A stretch of DNA of 64,000 bases from Micromonospora noduli. Lineage in GTDB: Bacteria; Actinomycetota; Actinomycetes; Mycobacteriales; Micromonosporaceae. Of this stretch, positions 49,742 to 59,204 are shown one piece after another (position 1 is the stretch's first letter; each line of letters begins with the position of its first letter). The position numbers and the translations under genes were made by a program. The notes beneath the pieces are model-generated. The model had not been told where the DNA came from. It saw nothing but the letters and a program-made list of their open reading frames with translations, and searched no databases. Location of the stretch: positions 38,801-102,800 of the forward strand of contig NZ_PYAK01000020.1 of the NCBI RefSeq assembly GCF_003264365.1, written 5' to 3'.

Positions 49742-51048
49742 TCCGACGGCTACTGAGCCTGGTCCCGCCCGGCACCGTCGCTGTCGGTGCCGGGCTGGCC
49801 CTTCTCGGGCTCGCCTCCTACGTTCACCTCGCAGTCGCCGGCCACAGCCTCAGCCAGGCCGACTACTCGTCCCTGTCGGTGCTCTGGTCGATCGTGTTCA
49901 CCCTCGGCATCGGCGTGTTCATGCCGATCGAGCAGGAGGTCGCCCGGGTCGTCGCCGCCCGACACAGCCAGGGCCTGCCCCCCGGGCCGGTACTGGCCCG
50001 CGGCGTCACCGTCGCCGCCGTGATGCTCGCGGTGCTGGTGTTGGCCGTCACCATCGGCCGTCAACCGCTCGCCGACAAGCTCTTCGCCGGTGACGGCAAC
50101 CTGGTCACAGTGCTGATCGGCGCGCTCGCCGCGATGGCCGTCGCCTACGCCACCCGAGGCGTCCTCTCCGGCCTGCAACTGTTCCCCTGGTACGGCGCTC
50201 AACTCGGGATCGACGGCGGCCTGCGGATCATCATGGTCGCCCTGCTCGGGCTGGCCGGAGTGACGTCACCCGTCTGGTACGGGCTCGTGCTCGTCGCCGC
50301 CCCACTGGTCAGCGTCCTGCTCACCCTGCCGCCGGTGCTGCGCGCCATCGGCGGAGGCCCGCCGGTGGCCTGGGCCACCCTGCTACGCGGCCTCGGCCTG
50401 CTCACCGCCTCCAGCCTGCTCTCCCAGGTCGTGGTGAACATCGGCGTGATCAACGTGCAGCTACTCGCCCCCTCCGACGCGGCGGCCGCTGGCGCACTGC
50501 TCTCCGCCCTCGTGCTGGTCCGCATCCCCCTGTTCGTCTTCGGCTCCCTACAGGCGTCACTGCTGCCCGGCCTGGCCACCACCGCCACCACCGGCGACCA
50601 GGCCGGCTTCCACAGCCTGCTGCGCCGGGCGCTCGGCATCGTCACCGCACTCGGCCTCACCGGCGCCCTCGGCGCCGTGCTGCTCGGCCCATGGCTGGTC
50701 GGCACCCTCTTCGACGCACCCGGCGTTCTCGGCCACGGCGACTTTGCCTGGTTGGCGGCCGCCACGCTCGCCTACCTGTGGGCGATGGTGCTCGGTCAGG
50801 CCCTACTCGCCCTCGACCGGCACCGCGCCCAGGCCCTCGCCTGGACCGCCGGCGTCGCCGCCCTGATCGCCGTGACGCTGATCCCGGCTCCGGTCACCCT
50901 GCGAGTCGAACTGGCGTACACCATCGGCTCCGTCATCGTGGCCGCCACCATGGCGATGCTGCTGCGCGGTGGCGTCCGCCGACCCACCACCCCCACCCGG
51001 CCGCTCGCCGAGGCCGTCGCCCCTGCCGCATCCGGAGGCATCCGATGA
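49738..51048 (+). CDS. Polysaccharide flippase-like membrane protein
   Basis: 436 residues, about twelve membrane helices without charged gaps: LGLASYVHLAVAGHSL, VLWSIVFTLGIGVFMPIEQEVARVVA, GVLSGLQLFPWYGAQLGIDGGLRIIMVALLGL, and a C-terminal array. Resembles Wzx/MVF-type exporters of lipid-linked glycan units. The GTG overlaps the GT2 stop as GTGA. Confidence 0.82.
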   Translation: MIRRLLSLVPPGTVAVGAGLALLGLASYVHLAVAGHSLSQADYSSLSVLWSIVFTLGIGVFMPIEQEVARVVAARHSQGLPPGPVLARGVTVAAVMLAVLVLAVTIGRQPLADKLFAGDGNLVTVLIGALAAMAVAYATRGVLSGLQLFPWYGAQLGIDGGLRIIMVALLGLAGVTSPVWYGLVLVAAPLVSVLLTLPPVLRAIGGGPPVAWATLLRGLGLLTASSLLSQVVVNIGVINVQLLAPSDAAAAGALLSALVLVRIPLFVFGSLQASLLPGLATTATTGDQAGFHSLLRRALGIVTALGLTGALGAVLLGPWLVGTLFDAPGVLGHGDFAWLAAATLAYLWAMVLGQALLALDRHRAQALAWTAGVAALIAVTLIPAPVTLRVELAYTIGSVIVAATMAMLLRGGVRRPTTPTRPLAEAVAPAASGGIR

Positions 51049-52073
51049 CCCGACCCCGGGTGAGCGCCGTCATGCTCGCCTACGGCCCGGAGCCCTACCT
51101 CGTCGACGCCGCCCATGCGGTGCTGGCCAGCACCGACGTCGAGATCGACCTCATCGTCGTCGACAACGGCTGCACCGGGGACGGCATCGACATCGTCAAG
51201 GGCCTCCCCGGGGTGCGGGTGATCCGACCGGAGGAGAACACCGGCTACTCCGGCGGCTGCCGGGTCGGCGCGGCCGAGGCCACCGGTGACTGGCTCGCGT
51301 TCGTCAACTCCGATGCCGTCGTCGCACCCGACGCCCTGGCCAAGACCACCGCCGTAGCCGCCGAAGCGGGCGTCGGCGCGGCCATGGCGTCCATCCGGTT
51401 GGCCGACACCCCCGAGCTGATCAACACCAGCGGTAACCCGCTGCACTTCACCGGCCTCTCCTGGGCCGGCGGCAACGGCGAACCGGCCAGCAACCACGCC
51501 GAGCGGCGGGCCGTACCCTCCCTCAGCGGCTGCTGCTTCGTGATCAGCCGGCAGCTCTGGCGCGAGCTCGACGGCTTCGCCGCCGAATACTTCGCGTACC
51601 ACGAGGACACCGAACTCAGCCTGCGACTGTGGCAGCGCGGACTACGCCTGGAGTACGTGCCGGACGCCGTCGTGCGTCACCACTACGAGTTCTCCCGCAA
51701 CGCCCTGAAGCTCTACCTGGTCGAGCGCAACCGACTGGTCACCCTGCTCACCGCCTACGAGGCGCGGACACTCGTGGTGCTCGCCCCGGCACTGCTACTC
51801 ACCGAGGCCGCCATGCTCACCGCCGCGGTCGTCGGCGGCTGGTCCCGGCAGAAGCTGCGGGGCTGGGGCTGGTTGTGGCGCAACCGCGACTGGGTTCGCG
51901 GCCGTCGACGGCAGCTACAGGCCGAACGCCGGGTGCCGGACGGGGTCATCGCGGAGCTGATGACCGGTCGGGTCACCCCGTCCGGTGTGCCGACCACGCC
52001 CGGCCTGGGCGCGTTCAACGCCGTCGCCGGCGGTTACTGGGCCCTGGCCCGGCCCCTGCTGCGCCGAGGATGA
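51045..52073 (+). CDS. GT2 glycosyltransferase (rhamnosyltransferase-like)
   Basis: 342 residues: VSAVMLAYGPEPYLVDAAHAVL, LIVVDNGCTGDG, PEENTGYSGGCRVGAAEATGDWLAFVNSDAVV (DxD-equivalent NSDAV), and EYFAYHEDTELSLRLWQRG. A C-terminal hydrophobic helix (LVVLAPALLLTEAAML) lies near residue 245. With dTDP-rhamnose made by the upstream genes, transfer of rhamnose to the glycan is likely, by inference. The ATG overlaps the flippase stop. Confidence 0.87.
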   Translation: MTRPRVSAVMLAYGPEPYLVDAAHAVLASTDVEIDLIVVDNGCTGDGIDIVKGLPGVRVIRPEENTGYSGGCRVGAAEATGDWLAFVNSDAVVAPDALAKTTAVAAEAGVGAAMASIRLADTPELINTSGNPLHFTGLSWAGGNGEPASNHAERRAVPSLSGCCFVISRQLWRELDGFAAEYFAYHEDTELSLRLWQRGLRLEYVPDAVVRHHYEFSRNALKLYLVERNRLVTLLTAYEARTLVVLAPALLLTEAAMLTAAVVGGWSRQKLRGWGWLWRNRDWVRGRRRQLQAERRVPDGVIAELMTGRVTPSGVPTTPGLGAFNAVAGGYWALARPLLRRG

Positions 52074-52113
52074 CCGCTGGTGCCGGCCCCGAACACGGGC
52101 CCGGCACCAGCGG
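52074..52113. terminator. Bidirectional hairpin between the glycan operon and prcA
   Basis: Perfect 13-bp stem (CCGCTGGTGCCGG) with a 14-nt loop between convergent genes. Confidence 0.8.
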
Positions 52114-52121
52114 GCGAAACC

Positions 52122-52961
52122 CTAGCGCTCGCCGCCCTCCGCGGGCCGGTCCTCCAGGTCCGCGGAACCGGCCGAGCTCGTCGGCTTGTGCCCCTCCGTG
52201 GTCGGCACGACCGGCTCGGCGGGGCCGCCCGCCGCATCCGCCGCCTGCCCCTCGGCCGCCGCATCCCCGTCCAACAGAGCGGTCAGCGCGGCCCCGGTGA
52301 TCCGCCGGAACGTCCGTCCGATCCGCTGACGGTCCAGGACCGCCACCTCGAGCTGGTTCGCGGCGATCGTGCGGGCGGCACCGCCCTCACCACCGACGGT
52401 GCTCAACGCCTGCACCGCCACCCTGACCGCCTCGCCCAGGGACATGTCCGCCCGATGCTGCGACTTCAACACGCCGGTGATCGCCTCGGCCTGACCACCC
52501 ATGGCCATCCGCCCCGGCTCGTCGTTGACCGAACCGTCATAGGTCAGCCGGTACAGCTCGTCCGCCTCCGGGGTGGCACCGACCTCCGCCACGCAGATCT
52601 CCACCTCGAACGGCTTCGACTGCTCGGTGAAGATCGCACCCAGGGTCTGCGCGAACGCGTTGGCCAGGGCCCGACCAGTGACGTCACGCCGGTCGTAGCT
52701 GAGCCCGTTCAGGTCGGCCATCCGGACACCGGCGCGCCGCAGGTTCTCGAACTCGTTGTACCGGCCGACCGCGGCGAACCCGATCCGGTCGTAAATCTCG
52801 CTGACCTTGTGCAGGGCGCTGGAGAGGTTCTCCGCGACGAAGAGGACCCCGCCGGAGTAGCTGAGGACCACAGCGCTGCGACCCCGAGCGATGCCCTTGC
52901 GGGCCAACTCGGAGCGGTCGCGCATGATCTGTTCGGGAGAGGCGTAGAACTGCATGGCCAC
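52122..52961 (-). CDS. prcA: 20S proteasome alpha subunit
   Basis: 279 residues: MQFYASPEQIMRDRSELARKGIARGRSAVVLSYSGGVLFV (gating N-terminus and first strand), DRIGFAAVGRYNEFENLRRAGV, and GRALANAFAQTLGAIF. Forms the outer rings of the proteasome. A charged tail of about 50 residues (PTTEGHKPTSSAGSADLED) follows the fold. The GTG at 52961 has AAGGAG about 10 nt upstream. Follows prcB by 58 nt. Confidence 0.95.
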   Translation of the reverse strand: MAMQFYASPEQIMRDRSELARKGIARGRSAVVLSYSGGVLFVAENLSSALHKVSEIYDRIGFAAVGRYNEFENLRRAGVRMADLNGLSYDRRDVTGRALANAFAQTLGAIFTEQSKPFEVEICVAEVGATPEADELYRLTYDGSVNDEPGRMAMGGQAEAITGVLKSQHRADMSLGEAVRVAVQALSTVGGEGGAARTIAANQLEVAVLDRQRIGRTFRRITGAALTALLDGDAAAEGQAADAAGGPAEPVVPTTEGHKPTSSAGSADLEDRPAEGGER

Positions 52962-53019
52962 GTCGGCGGTTCTCCTTACGGCGCTGTGCTGACGACTGCT
53001 GACTGGTGAGGTGCGGGTC

Positions 53020-53859
53020 TCAACCGCCCGGGTTCTCCATCCGGCCGGCAACAACACCCTCGGCGATCGCCGCCGTCTCGGTGTCGGTCAACCGGCGGGT
53101 GCCCTCGGCGGTCGCGGTCATCACCACGGGGTAGATGCGGCGGGTCAGATCCGGCCCACCGGTCGCGGTGTCGTCGTCGGCGGCGTCGTAGAGCGCCTCG
53201 ACCGCCAGCCGCGTCGCGTCCTCGACGGACAACCCGGCCCGGAACCGCTTCTTCAACGCGGACTTCGCGAACAGCGACCCGGACCCGATCGCGTCGTAGC
53301 CGGTCTCCTCGTACGGGCCACCGGTCACGTCGAAGCTGAAGATCCGACCGGCGCGCGCCGGGTCGGCGGCGGCCAGGTCGAACCCGGCGAAGAGCGGCAC
53401 CACTGCCAACCCCTGCATGGCCGCACCCAGATTGCCCCGGATCATCGAGGCCAACCGGTTGGCCTTACCGTCCAACGAGAGCATCGCGCCCTCGATCTTC
53501 TCGTAGTGCTCCAGCTCCACCTGGAACAGTCGCATCAGCTCGATGCCGATACCGGCGGTGCCCGCGATGCCGACCAACGAGTACGCGTCGGCGGGGTGCA
53601 CCTTCTCGATGTCGCGCTGAGCGATCAGATTGCCCATGGTGGCCCGTCGGTCGCCCGCCATCACCACACCCTCGGCGGCCGCGATGGCCACGATGGTGGT
53701 CGCGTGCGGCGCCAGGTCGGCGGCCATGCCCGGCGGCAGCGGTCGCCGACCGGGCAACATCTCGGGGGCCACCCGACTCAGAAACGTCGTGAAGGAGGAC
53801 GTCCCCGCGTTGGTGAACACATCTGGAAGACGCCCGGATGGATCAAAGCCCGCTGCCAC
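53020..53859 (-). CDS. prcB: 20S proteasome beta subunit
   Basis: 279 residues with a propeptide of about 53 residues. Cleavage before the TTIVAIAAAEGVVMAGDRRA segment exposes the catalytic Thr (T54). GDRRAT and RDIEKVHPAD supply the Asp and Lys partners. Seven copies form each inner ring. The GTG at 53859 (GAGG upstream) lies inside the end of the endonuclease-like gene, which overlaps by 82 bp. Confidence 0.96.
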   Translation of the reverse strand: MAAGFDPSGRLPDVFTNAGTSSFTTFLSRVAPEMLPGRRPLPPGMAADLAPHATTIVAIAAAEGVVMAGDRRATMGNLIAQRDIEKVHPADAYSLVGIAGTAGIGIELMRLFQVELEHYEKIEGAMLSLDGKANRLASMIRGNLGAAMQGLAVVPLFAGFDLAAADPARAGRIFSFDVTGGPYEETGYDAIGSGSLFAKSALKKRFRAGLSVEDATRLAVEALYDAADDDTATGGPDLTRRIYPVVMTATAEGTRRLTDTETAAIAEGVVAGRMENPGG

Positions 53860-54449
53860 GTGGTTCCTCTCAGGTACGTGATCGCCCTGGCCAGCCTCAT
53901 GGGACTGTCACGGAACTGGCCAAGACCACCGTTGCAGTTGAAGCAGAGTATCCCGCGCACCCATCCGGTGCGATGATCGTGGTCCAGATGTTGAGGGTCG
54001 GCACCGCCACAGATCGCGCAGACCCCGCCCTGCTCGGCCAGGAGCTCCTGAAACTCTTTCTCACCCACGCCGTATCGCCGCCGCAGGTGGTACTCGCGAG
54101 TCCCGCCGTAGAGTCGCTGCGCTGTCTCCTTGCCGCGGGCATTGTGGCAGGGTTTGCAGTAGCTGTGCCGGCCACTGGCCTTGGTAGTGGTGGTGGGAAA
54201 GTCGTCCAGAGACTTGATCTGCTCGCAGTCCGGACACCACTTGAGACCTTCACCGACGGGCGTGGACGACTTTCGCTGTGGGGCGATGCCGCGCTTACGC
54301 CGGCTCGCCTCAGACCGGACGGCGGCACAGGCTTTGCAGTAGAAGACGAGACCGTCTACCCGTCGGCGGTCACGGTGGAACTCCGTACCGGCCAGCGTTC
54401 TCTTGCACTGCGGACACGTCTTGTCCGGGTGGTCCGGCGAATCGAACAT
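53778..54449 (-). CDS. Endonuclease VII-like zinc protein in the pup-prc operon
   Basis: 223 residues. Two similar zinc-ribbon-like modules (CPQCKRTLAGTEFHRD to YCKACAAVRSEASRRK; CPDCEQIKSLDDFPTT to YCKPCHNARGKETA) are followed by a recombination endonuclease VII domain: EQGGVCAICGG, LDHDHRTGWVRGILCFNCNGGLGQF (His-Me finger with Asp-His-Asp-His and CxxC pairs). The family cuts branched or damaged DNA. It lies between pup and prcB, 6 nt after the pup stop, and its last 82 bp overlap prcB. GC content is visibly lower than in the neighbours, so transfer is possible. I recall a similar gene in this position in Streptomyces. The role near the proteasome is unknown. Confidence 0.85.
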   Translation of the reverse strand: MFDSPDHPDKTCPQCKRTLAGTEFHRDRRRVDGLVFYCKACAAVRSEASRRKRGIAPQRKSSTPVGEGLKWCPDCEQIKSLDDFPTTTTKASGRHSYCKPCHNARGKETAQRLYGGTREYHLRRRYGVGEKEFQELLAEQGGVCAICGGADPQHLDHDHRTGWVRGILCFNCNGGLGQFRDSPMRLARAITYLRGTTWQRALIHPGVFQMCSPTRGRPPSRRF

Positions 54450-54455
54450 ATGCCT

Positions 54456-54671
54456 CTATTGACCCCCTTTCTGGACGTAGCCCCTCACGAACTCCTCTGC
54501 GTTCTCTTCCAGGACGGAGTCGATCTCGTCGAGGAGGTCGTCGACGTCCTCGGTGATCTCGGCGTGCCGCTCGGCCACCTCGGGGTTGGCCTCGGTGGTG
54601 ACGTCCTCGATTTCCTCGCCCTGACGGGACTTGCCGGACTGCGACTGGCCGCCGCTGTCATGAGTGGCCAT
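54456..54671 (-). CDS. pup: Prokaryotic ubiquitin-like protein Pup
   Basis: 71 residues, intrinsically disordered, ending VRGYVQKGGQ. The terminal Gln is deamidated by Dop before ligation. The central EVAERHAEITEDVDDLLDEID helix binds the Mpa coiled coil. The ATG at 54671 with GGAG is preferred to an upstream one. Confidence 0.97.
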   Translation of the reverse strand: MATHDSGGQSQSGKSRQGEEIEDVTTEANPEVAERHAEITEDVDDLLDEIDSVLEENAEEFVRGYVQKGGQ

Positions 54672-54779
54672 GGCTGTCTCCTCCACGATCGTCTGGGATG
54701 AAATCTACCCCGCGCAGACGACAGAAAGCCCTCACGTCCGCCGTGTTCGGGTCGGGGGCGTTCGATTGCGCCGAAGCGG

Positions 54780-55865
54780 TCAGCTCCGAGGAGCCGACGC
54801 GTCGGCCGTGGCTGGCACCGGCACCCGCTCCGGCTGCCGCTCCCCCGAGGCCTCCGCCGGTGGCTCCCCGCGCCGCAGGCGGGGCGTCCAGTCCTTGAAC
54901 CGCAGCGCCTGCTTCTCCACCAGATGCCAGGACACGAACGCCAGGACGACTGTGAAGACCATGACCACCGCGAAGTAGCCGACGAACCCCCAGGCAGCCG
55001 CCCCCAGCCAGGCCAGCATCTGCTGCACGACGAAGGAGTAGATGTAGATGCCGTACGAGTAGTCGTTCTTCTGGCCCACGCGGTGCAGCAGCCGTGGCAA
55101 CCGGACCGCGAGGTAGAGGATGGCGTACTCGTAGGTGAGCAACGCCGGGCCGAACAGGTGGCCCTCCAGGGTCTGCCAGCCGGTCACCACGATGGCGAGC
55201 ACGCCAAGGACGTCGCTGATGGGCAGCTTGTCGCTGTACAGGTCCGCCACGGCGCCCACCAGGAACATGAAGCCGAACCGCAGGAACCAGATCTTGCTGA
55301 GCGTGCCGAGCAGCGGCAGCGTAGCGGCGGAGCCGCTGGTGAAGTACGTCGACCCGCCGAAGCGCAGCGCCTCGTACTGGTTCCAGAGCAGCAGACCGAA
55401 GACGAGAACGGCGGCCGCGAGCACCAGCCAGCGGGCACGGCGCAGCACCGCCACCACGGCCAGCGAAGCCACGATCAGGTAGCAGAAGATCTCGTAACTG
55501 AGCGTCCAGAGTGAGCCGTCGAGGACGCTCTTACGCACCAGGTCGCCGTACGGCGTGTCCCGGAAGACGTCGACGATCCCCTGCTGACGGTAGCCACCCC
55601 ACCAGTTCGCCTGCAGGAAGGCGACCACGCCGGCCGGGTGCCGCCACAGGCCGTCCAGATTGCCCCGATCGGCGTACCAGACGATCGGGGCCACCACGAA
55701 GCCGATGAACAGCAGACACACCCAGAGGCCCGGCCAGATCCGCAGGGCCCGGTGCCACAGGTAGCGGGGCAGGCTGGCCCGCCGGGCGCTGCGGGTGATG
55801 AGGAAGCCGGAGATGCCGAAGAAGCCAGCCACCCCCAGACCGGCCACGTCGACAACCTCGGTCAA
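54780..55865 (-). pseudogene. Acyltransferase-3 family gene lacking its N-terminus
   Basis: The frame has about ten membrane helices and family features: VAGFFGISGFLITRSARR, YLWHRALRIWPGLWVCLL, LWTLSYEIFCYL and WHLVEKQALRFKDW at the end. These are OafA/YrhL-like acyltransferases, which O-acylate surface glycans. The first membrane helix with the catalytic His is missing. The frame opens at a TTG with no ribosome site, and a TAG lies shortly upstream in the region toward dop. I infer a 5'-deleted gene; translation from the TTG is not excluded. GC is normal. Confidence 0.6.
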
Positions 55866-55921
55866 CGGTCGGGGGACGGCCTAGCATGCCACAGAGCGAT
55901 CGCCGGTGGAGGCACCGGATC

Positions 55922-57439
55922 TCAGCCCCCGGTCAACGTCTCCAACAGGTCCTTGGCGCTGGCACAGCGGTCGAACAACGCCCCGACGTGCGCACGGGTG
56001 CCCCGCTCCGGCTCCATCATCGGAACCCGGACCAACGACTCCCGGCCCACGTCGAAGATCACCGAGTCCCAGCTCGCGGCAACGACCTCGGAGGCGTACT
56101 GGGCGAGGCAGCGACCGCGGAAGTAGGCCCGGGTGTCCTCCGGCGGCTCGGTCATCGCGCTGCGCGTCTCGTCGTCGGTGAGCAGCGTCTTCATCGCCCC
56201 CCGGCTGACCAGGCGGTGGTAGAGGCCCTTCTCCGGCCGGACGTCGGAATATTGAAGGTCGACGAGCTGGAGCTTGTGCGAACCCCAGCCGAGCTTCTCC
56301 CGCTCCCGGTAGCCCTCCAGCAGCCGCAGCTTTGCCACCCAGTCCAACTCGTCGGCGCAGAGCATCGGATCCCGGCCCAGCCGGTCCAGGACGCTCTCCC
56401 AGCGGTCGAGCACGTCGATGGTCTGCTCGTCGGCGTCGGTGCCGTACCGGTCGTCGACAAAGGACCGGACCCGCTCCAGGTACGCCCACTGCAGGTCGAG
56501 GGCGGTGAGCCGACGGCCGTCGCGCAGTCGCATGCGGTGCGTCAGAGTCGGGTCATGGCTGACGGCGCGCAGCTCGCTGACCGGGTCGGCGATGCCGAGG
56601 TCGGCGCCAAGGGCCTTCTCCTCGATCATGGTGAGGATCAGCGCGGTGGTGCCGACCTTGAGGTAGGTGGAGATCTCGGAGAGGTTGGCGTCGCCGATGA
56701 TGACGTGCAGCCGGCGGTACTTGTCGGCGTCGGCGTGCGGCTCGTCGCGGGTGTTGATGATCGGCCGCTTGAGGGTGGTCTCCAGGCCCACCTCGACCTC
56801 GAAGAAGTCGGCACGCTGGGAGATCTGGAAGCCGCTCTGGCCGCCGTCCTGGCCGATGCCGACCCGGCCGGCGCCGCAGACGATCTGCCGGGTGACGAAG
56901 AACGGCGTCAGGTACGCCACGATGTCGGCGAACGGCGTCTGCCGGCGCATCAGGTAGTTCTCGTGGGCGCCGTAGCTGGCGCCCTTGTTGTCGGTGTTGT
57001 TCTTGTAGAGGTGGATCGGCTGGGTGCCCGGGATGGTGGCGGCCCGGCGCGACGCCTCGGCCATCACCCGCTCGCCGGCCTTGTCCCAGCGCACGATGTC
57101 CCTGGGGGTGGTGACCTCGGGGGTGGAGTATTCGGGGTGGGCGTGGTCCACGTAGAGCCGTGCGCCGTTGGTGAGTATCACGTTGGCCAGGCCGAGGTCT
57201 TCGTCCGCGAGGGCCTCGGCGGGGTCGTACGCGGCGCCGGAGTAGGTGAAGCCGCGGGCGTCGCGCAGCGGCGACTCTTCCTCGTAGTCCCACCGGGCGC
57301 GGCCGCCCCGGTTGAGTTCGGGGCGTGCCCCATAGGCGTTGACCACCTGCGACGAGGTGACCATCGGGTTGGCTCCGGCCTGCCCGGGCACGGAGATGCC
57401 GTATTCGACCTCGGTGCCCATGATCCGTCTTACGCTCAT
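55922..57439 (-). CDS. dop: Pup deamidase/depupylase Dop
   Basis: 505 residues, paralogue of PafA: MSVRRIMGTEVEYGISVPGQ start, LTNGARLYVDHAHPEYSTPEV, LYKNNTDNKGASYGAHENYL, and NTRDEPHADADKYRRLHVIIGDANLSE. The extra loop after residue 40 (TSSQVVNAYGARPELNRGG) is characteristic of Dop. Converts the Pup C-terminal Gln to Glu and removes Pup from targets. The ATG at 57439 lies downstream of a GGGTAGG. Confidence 0.96.
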   Translation of the reverse strand: MSVRRIMGTEVEYGISVPGQAGANPMVTSSQVVNAYGARPELNRGGRARWDYEEESPLRDARGFTYSGAAYDPAEALADEDLGLANVILTNGARLYVDHAHPEYSTPEVTTPRDIVRWDKAGERVMAEASRRAATIPGTQPIHLYKNNTDNKGASYGAHENYLMRRQTPFADIVAYLTPFFVTRQIVCGAGRVGIGQDGGQSGFQISQRADFFEVEVGLETTLKRPIINTRDEPHADADKYRRLHVIIGDANLSEISTYLKVGTTALILTMIEEKALGADLGIADPVSELRAVSHDPTLTHRMRLRDGRRLTALDLQWAYLERVRSFVDDRYGTDADEQTIDVLDRWESVLDRLGRDPMLCADELDWVAKLRLLEGYREREKLGWGSHKLQLVDLQYSDVRPEKGLYHRLVSRGAMKTLLTDDETRSAMTEPPEDTRAYFRGRCLAQYASEVVAASWDSVIFDVGRESLVRVPMMEPERGTRAHVGALFDRCASAKDLLETLTGG

Positions 57440-57476
57440 CGACCTACCCGCTTCGCTCGCCCGACCCGGTCCCCCG

Positions 57477-59102
57477 TCAGGTCGAGCGTAGTCCGCCCTG
57501 AGCACCTGCACTCTGCAGGTGAGTGCCGGCGGGGCGGAACAGTTCGGTGGATTCGGTGTCGGAACGCTCAATGGTCGGCGTCGGGTCGTCGCTCGCGGTG
57601 GAGCGCGTGGTCCAGACGAGCCACCCGAACAGCACCAGGCCGAGGCTGGCGCTCAGCAGCGGGATCACCGAGCCGACCACCGGGTGCCAGTCGCCGGCGA
57701 GGGGGTTGAGACTGCTCAACCCGATGTTCGCGGGCAGGCCGTTCTGCCAGCGAACCATCGTGTACGCCAGGCAGAAGAGCTGGATCGGCAGGAGGAGCAG
57801 CACGGCGAGTCGGGTGAACGAGCGGGCCCGGGCGATCTCGAAGCCGCGTTGTTCGGCGATCCACGCGGCGTAGAGCAGGACGCCGACCAGCATGGGCAGC
57901 ATGTAGCGGCCCTGGGTGACGAAGCCGCTCTCGTTGACCAGGGCGATCTGCATGAGGGAGGGGACGGCCACTCCGCCGCCGAGCAGCACGAGCAGCCGCC
58001 ACCGGTCGAGTGTGCTGCCCCAGACGACACCGATGAGCAGCAGCGCGCCGGCGACGAGCTGCCAGATCAGGTACGGCGGGGCGGGCATCCGGGTGTCCAG
58101 CCAGGAGGTGACCCCGACGATCTGGTCGAGGTATCCCCGCCACCGGTCGGCCTCGCGCAGCGCCGCCTGCCCATAGGTGAGCCGGTCGGCGGAGTAGTTG
58201 CCGAGGTCGGAGGTCTGTTGGCGGACGGACCAGGCGACCACGACGAGGGTGGCCAGGACGATGCCGCCCGCCCAGAGCTGCGCGGCCCGGTCCCGTAGCA
58301 GGCCGAGGAGGTTGCTGCGGCGCAGTGGGAAGGCGAACGCGATGAAGGCGGTCGCCAGCCAGAGCGGGCCGGTCTGGCGCAGCACCGCCAGGAGCAGCGC
58401 GCTGATCCCGACGAGGACGATGAGGCCGCGCCGTGGGCCGGGTGGGCCGAGCAGCAGGGGGATGACCGCGCTGAAGAAGGCGATGCCGGCGGCGATCTCC
58501 AGGCCGTTCGGGTTGACCGCGCTGGCCATGTGCACGGCCATCGGGGTGGTGACGACGACCAGGGCGCCCATCATGAGGCCGCGACGGGAGCGGTTGCGGA
58601 TCACGACGTACGCGCAGGCGAGCAGCGCGGCGCAACACAGGGCGCTGATCATGCGGGCGAGCAGGACGCCGGACCAGCCGGGCCAGAGCACTGTCGGCGC
58701 GCCGACGAGGGCGTAGTAGGCGGGGAAGTAACGGCCGGCCCCGGTGCCGGCCCGGGTTGGCGTGTCGTCGCTGCCGGGCGGCTGGGCGCAGGCCGCCGAG
58801 ACTTCCTTCTTGAACTGCCAGCACTGCTCGCGGACGAGACCACCGGGGACGGTCTGGAAGGCTCCGGTGCCCTTCTTCGCGGCGGCCGGCGGGGGTGCGA
58901 TCTGCCCGGCGGCGACACCGGCTGCCCGGACGATGTGCTCACGCTCGTCCGGGGTGCCGTCATAGGGGGCGGCCATCGACCAGGCGAAGATGATCAGGAA
59001 GAACGCGGCGAAGGCGAGGGCCCAGTGTCGTCGGGCGGTGCTCGTGGTGACTGCCGGGCTTGCGCCGGCGGCCGGCGGCGTCACTCTTCCGGGATCAGGC
59101 AC
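57477..59102 (-). CDS. DUF2142 membrane protein (glycosyltransferase-like)
   Basis: 541 residues with about eleven membrane helices. PYDGTPDEREHIVRAAGVAAGQ near the N-terminus is a conserved acidic DEREH motif of DUF2142, thought to correspond to the catalytic loop of GT-C enzymes. A long extracellular loop (about 75-125) with Cys residues follows. Possibly transfers sugars from lipid carriers to surface polymers. GTG with GAGG upstream. Divergent from GtrA with a 102-bp gap. Confidence 0.83.
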   Translation of the reverse strand: MPDPGRVTPPAAGASPAVTTSTARRHWALAFAAFFLIIFAWSMAAPYDGTPDEREHIVRAAGVAAGQIAPPPAAAKKGTGAFQTVPGGLVREQCWQFKKEVSAACAQPPGSDDTPTRAGTGAGRYFPAYYALVGAPTVLWPGWSGVLLARMISALCCAALLACAYVVIRNRSRRGLMMGALVVVTTPMAVHMASAVNPNGLEIAAGIAFFSAVIPLLLGPPGPRRGLIVLVGISALLLAVLRQTGPLWLATAFIAFAFPLRRSNLLGLLRDRAAQLWAGGIVLATLVVVAWSVRQQTSDLGNYSADRLTYGQAALREADRWRGYLDQIVGVTSWLDTRMPAPPYLIWQLVAGALLLIGVVWGSTLDRWRLLVLLGGGVAVPSLMQIALVNESGFVTQGRYMLPMLVGVLLYAAWIAEQRGFEIARARSFTRLAVLLLLPIQLFCLAYTMVRWQNGLPANIGLSSLNPLAGDWHPVVGSVIPLLSASLGLVLFGWLVWTTRSTASDDPTPTIERSDTESTELFRPAGTHLQSAGAQGGLRST

Positions 59103-59204
59103 GTCAACCTCGCGGCTCGCGCGGGCAGGCCCCGCTGGGTGGATGGACAGACGATAGACTCCCTCGTCGTCCTCACCGCTCCGGGTCCCCCCTTGGAGAA
59201 CTCT

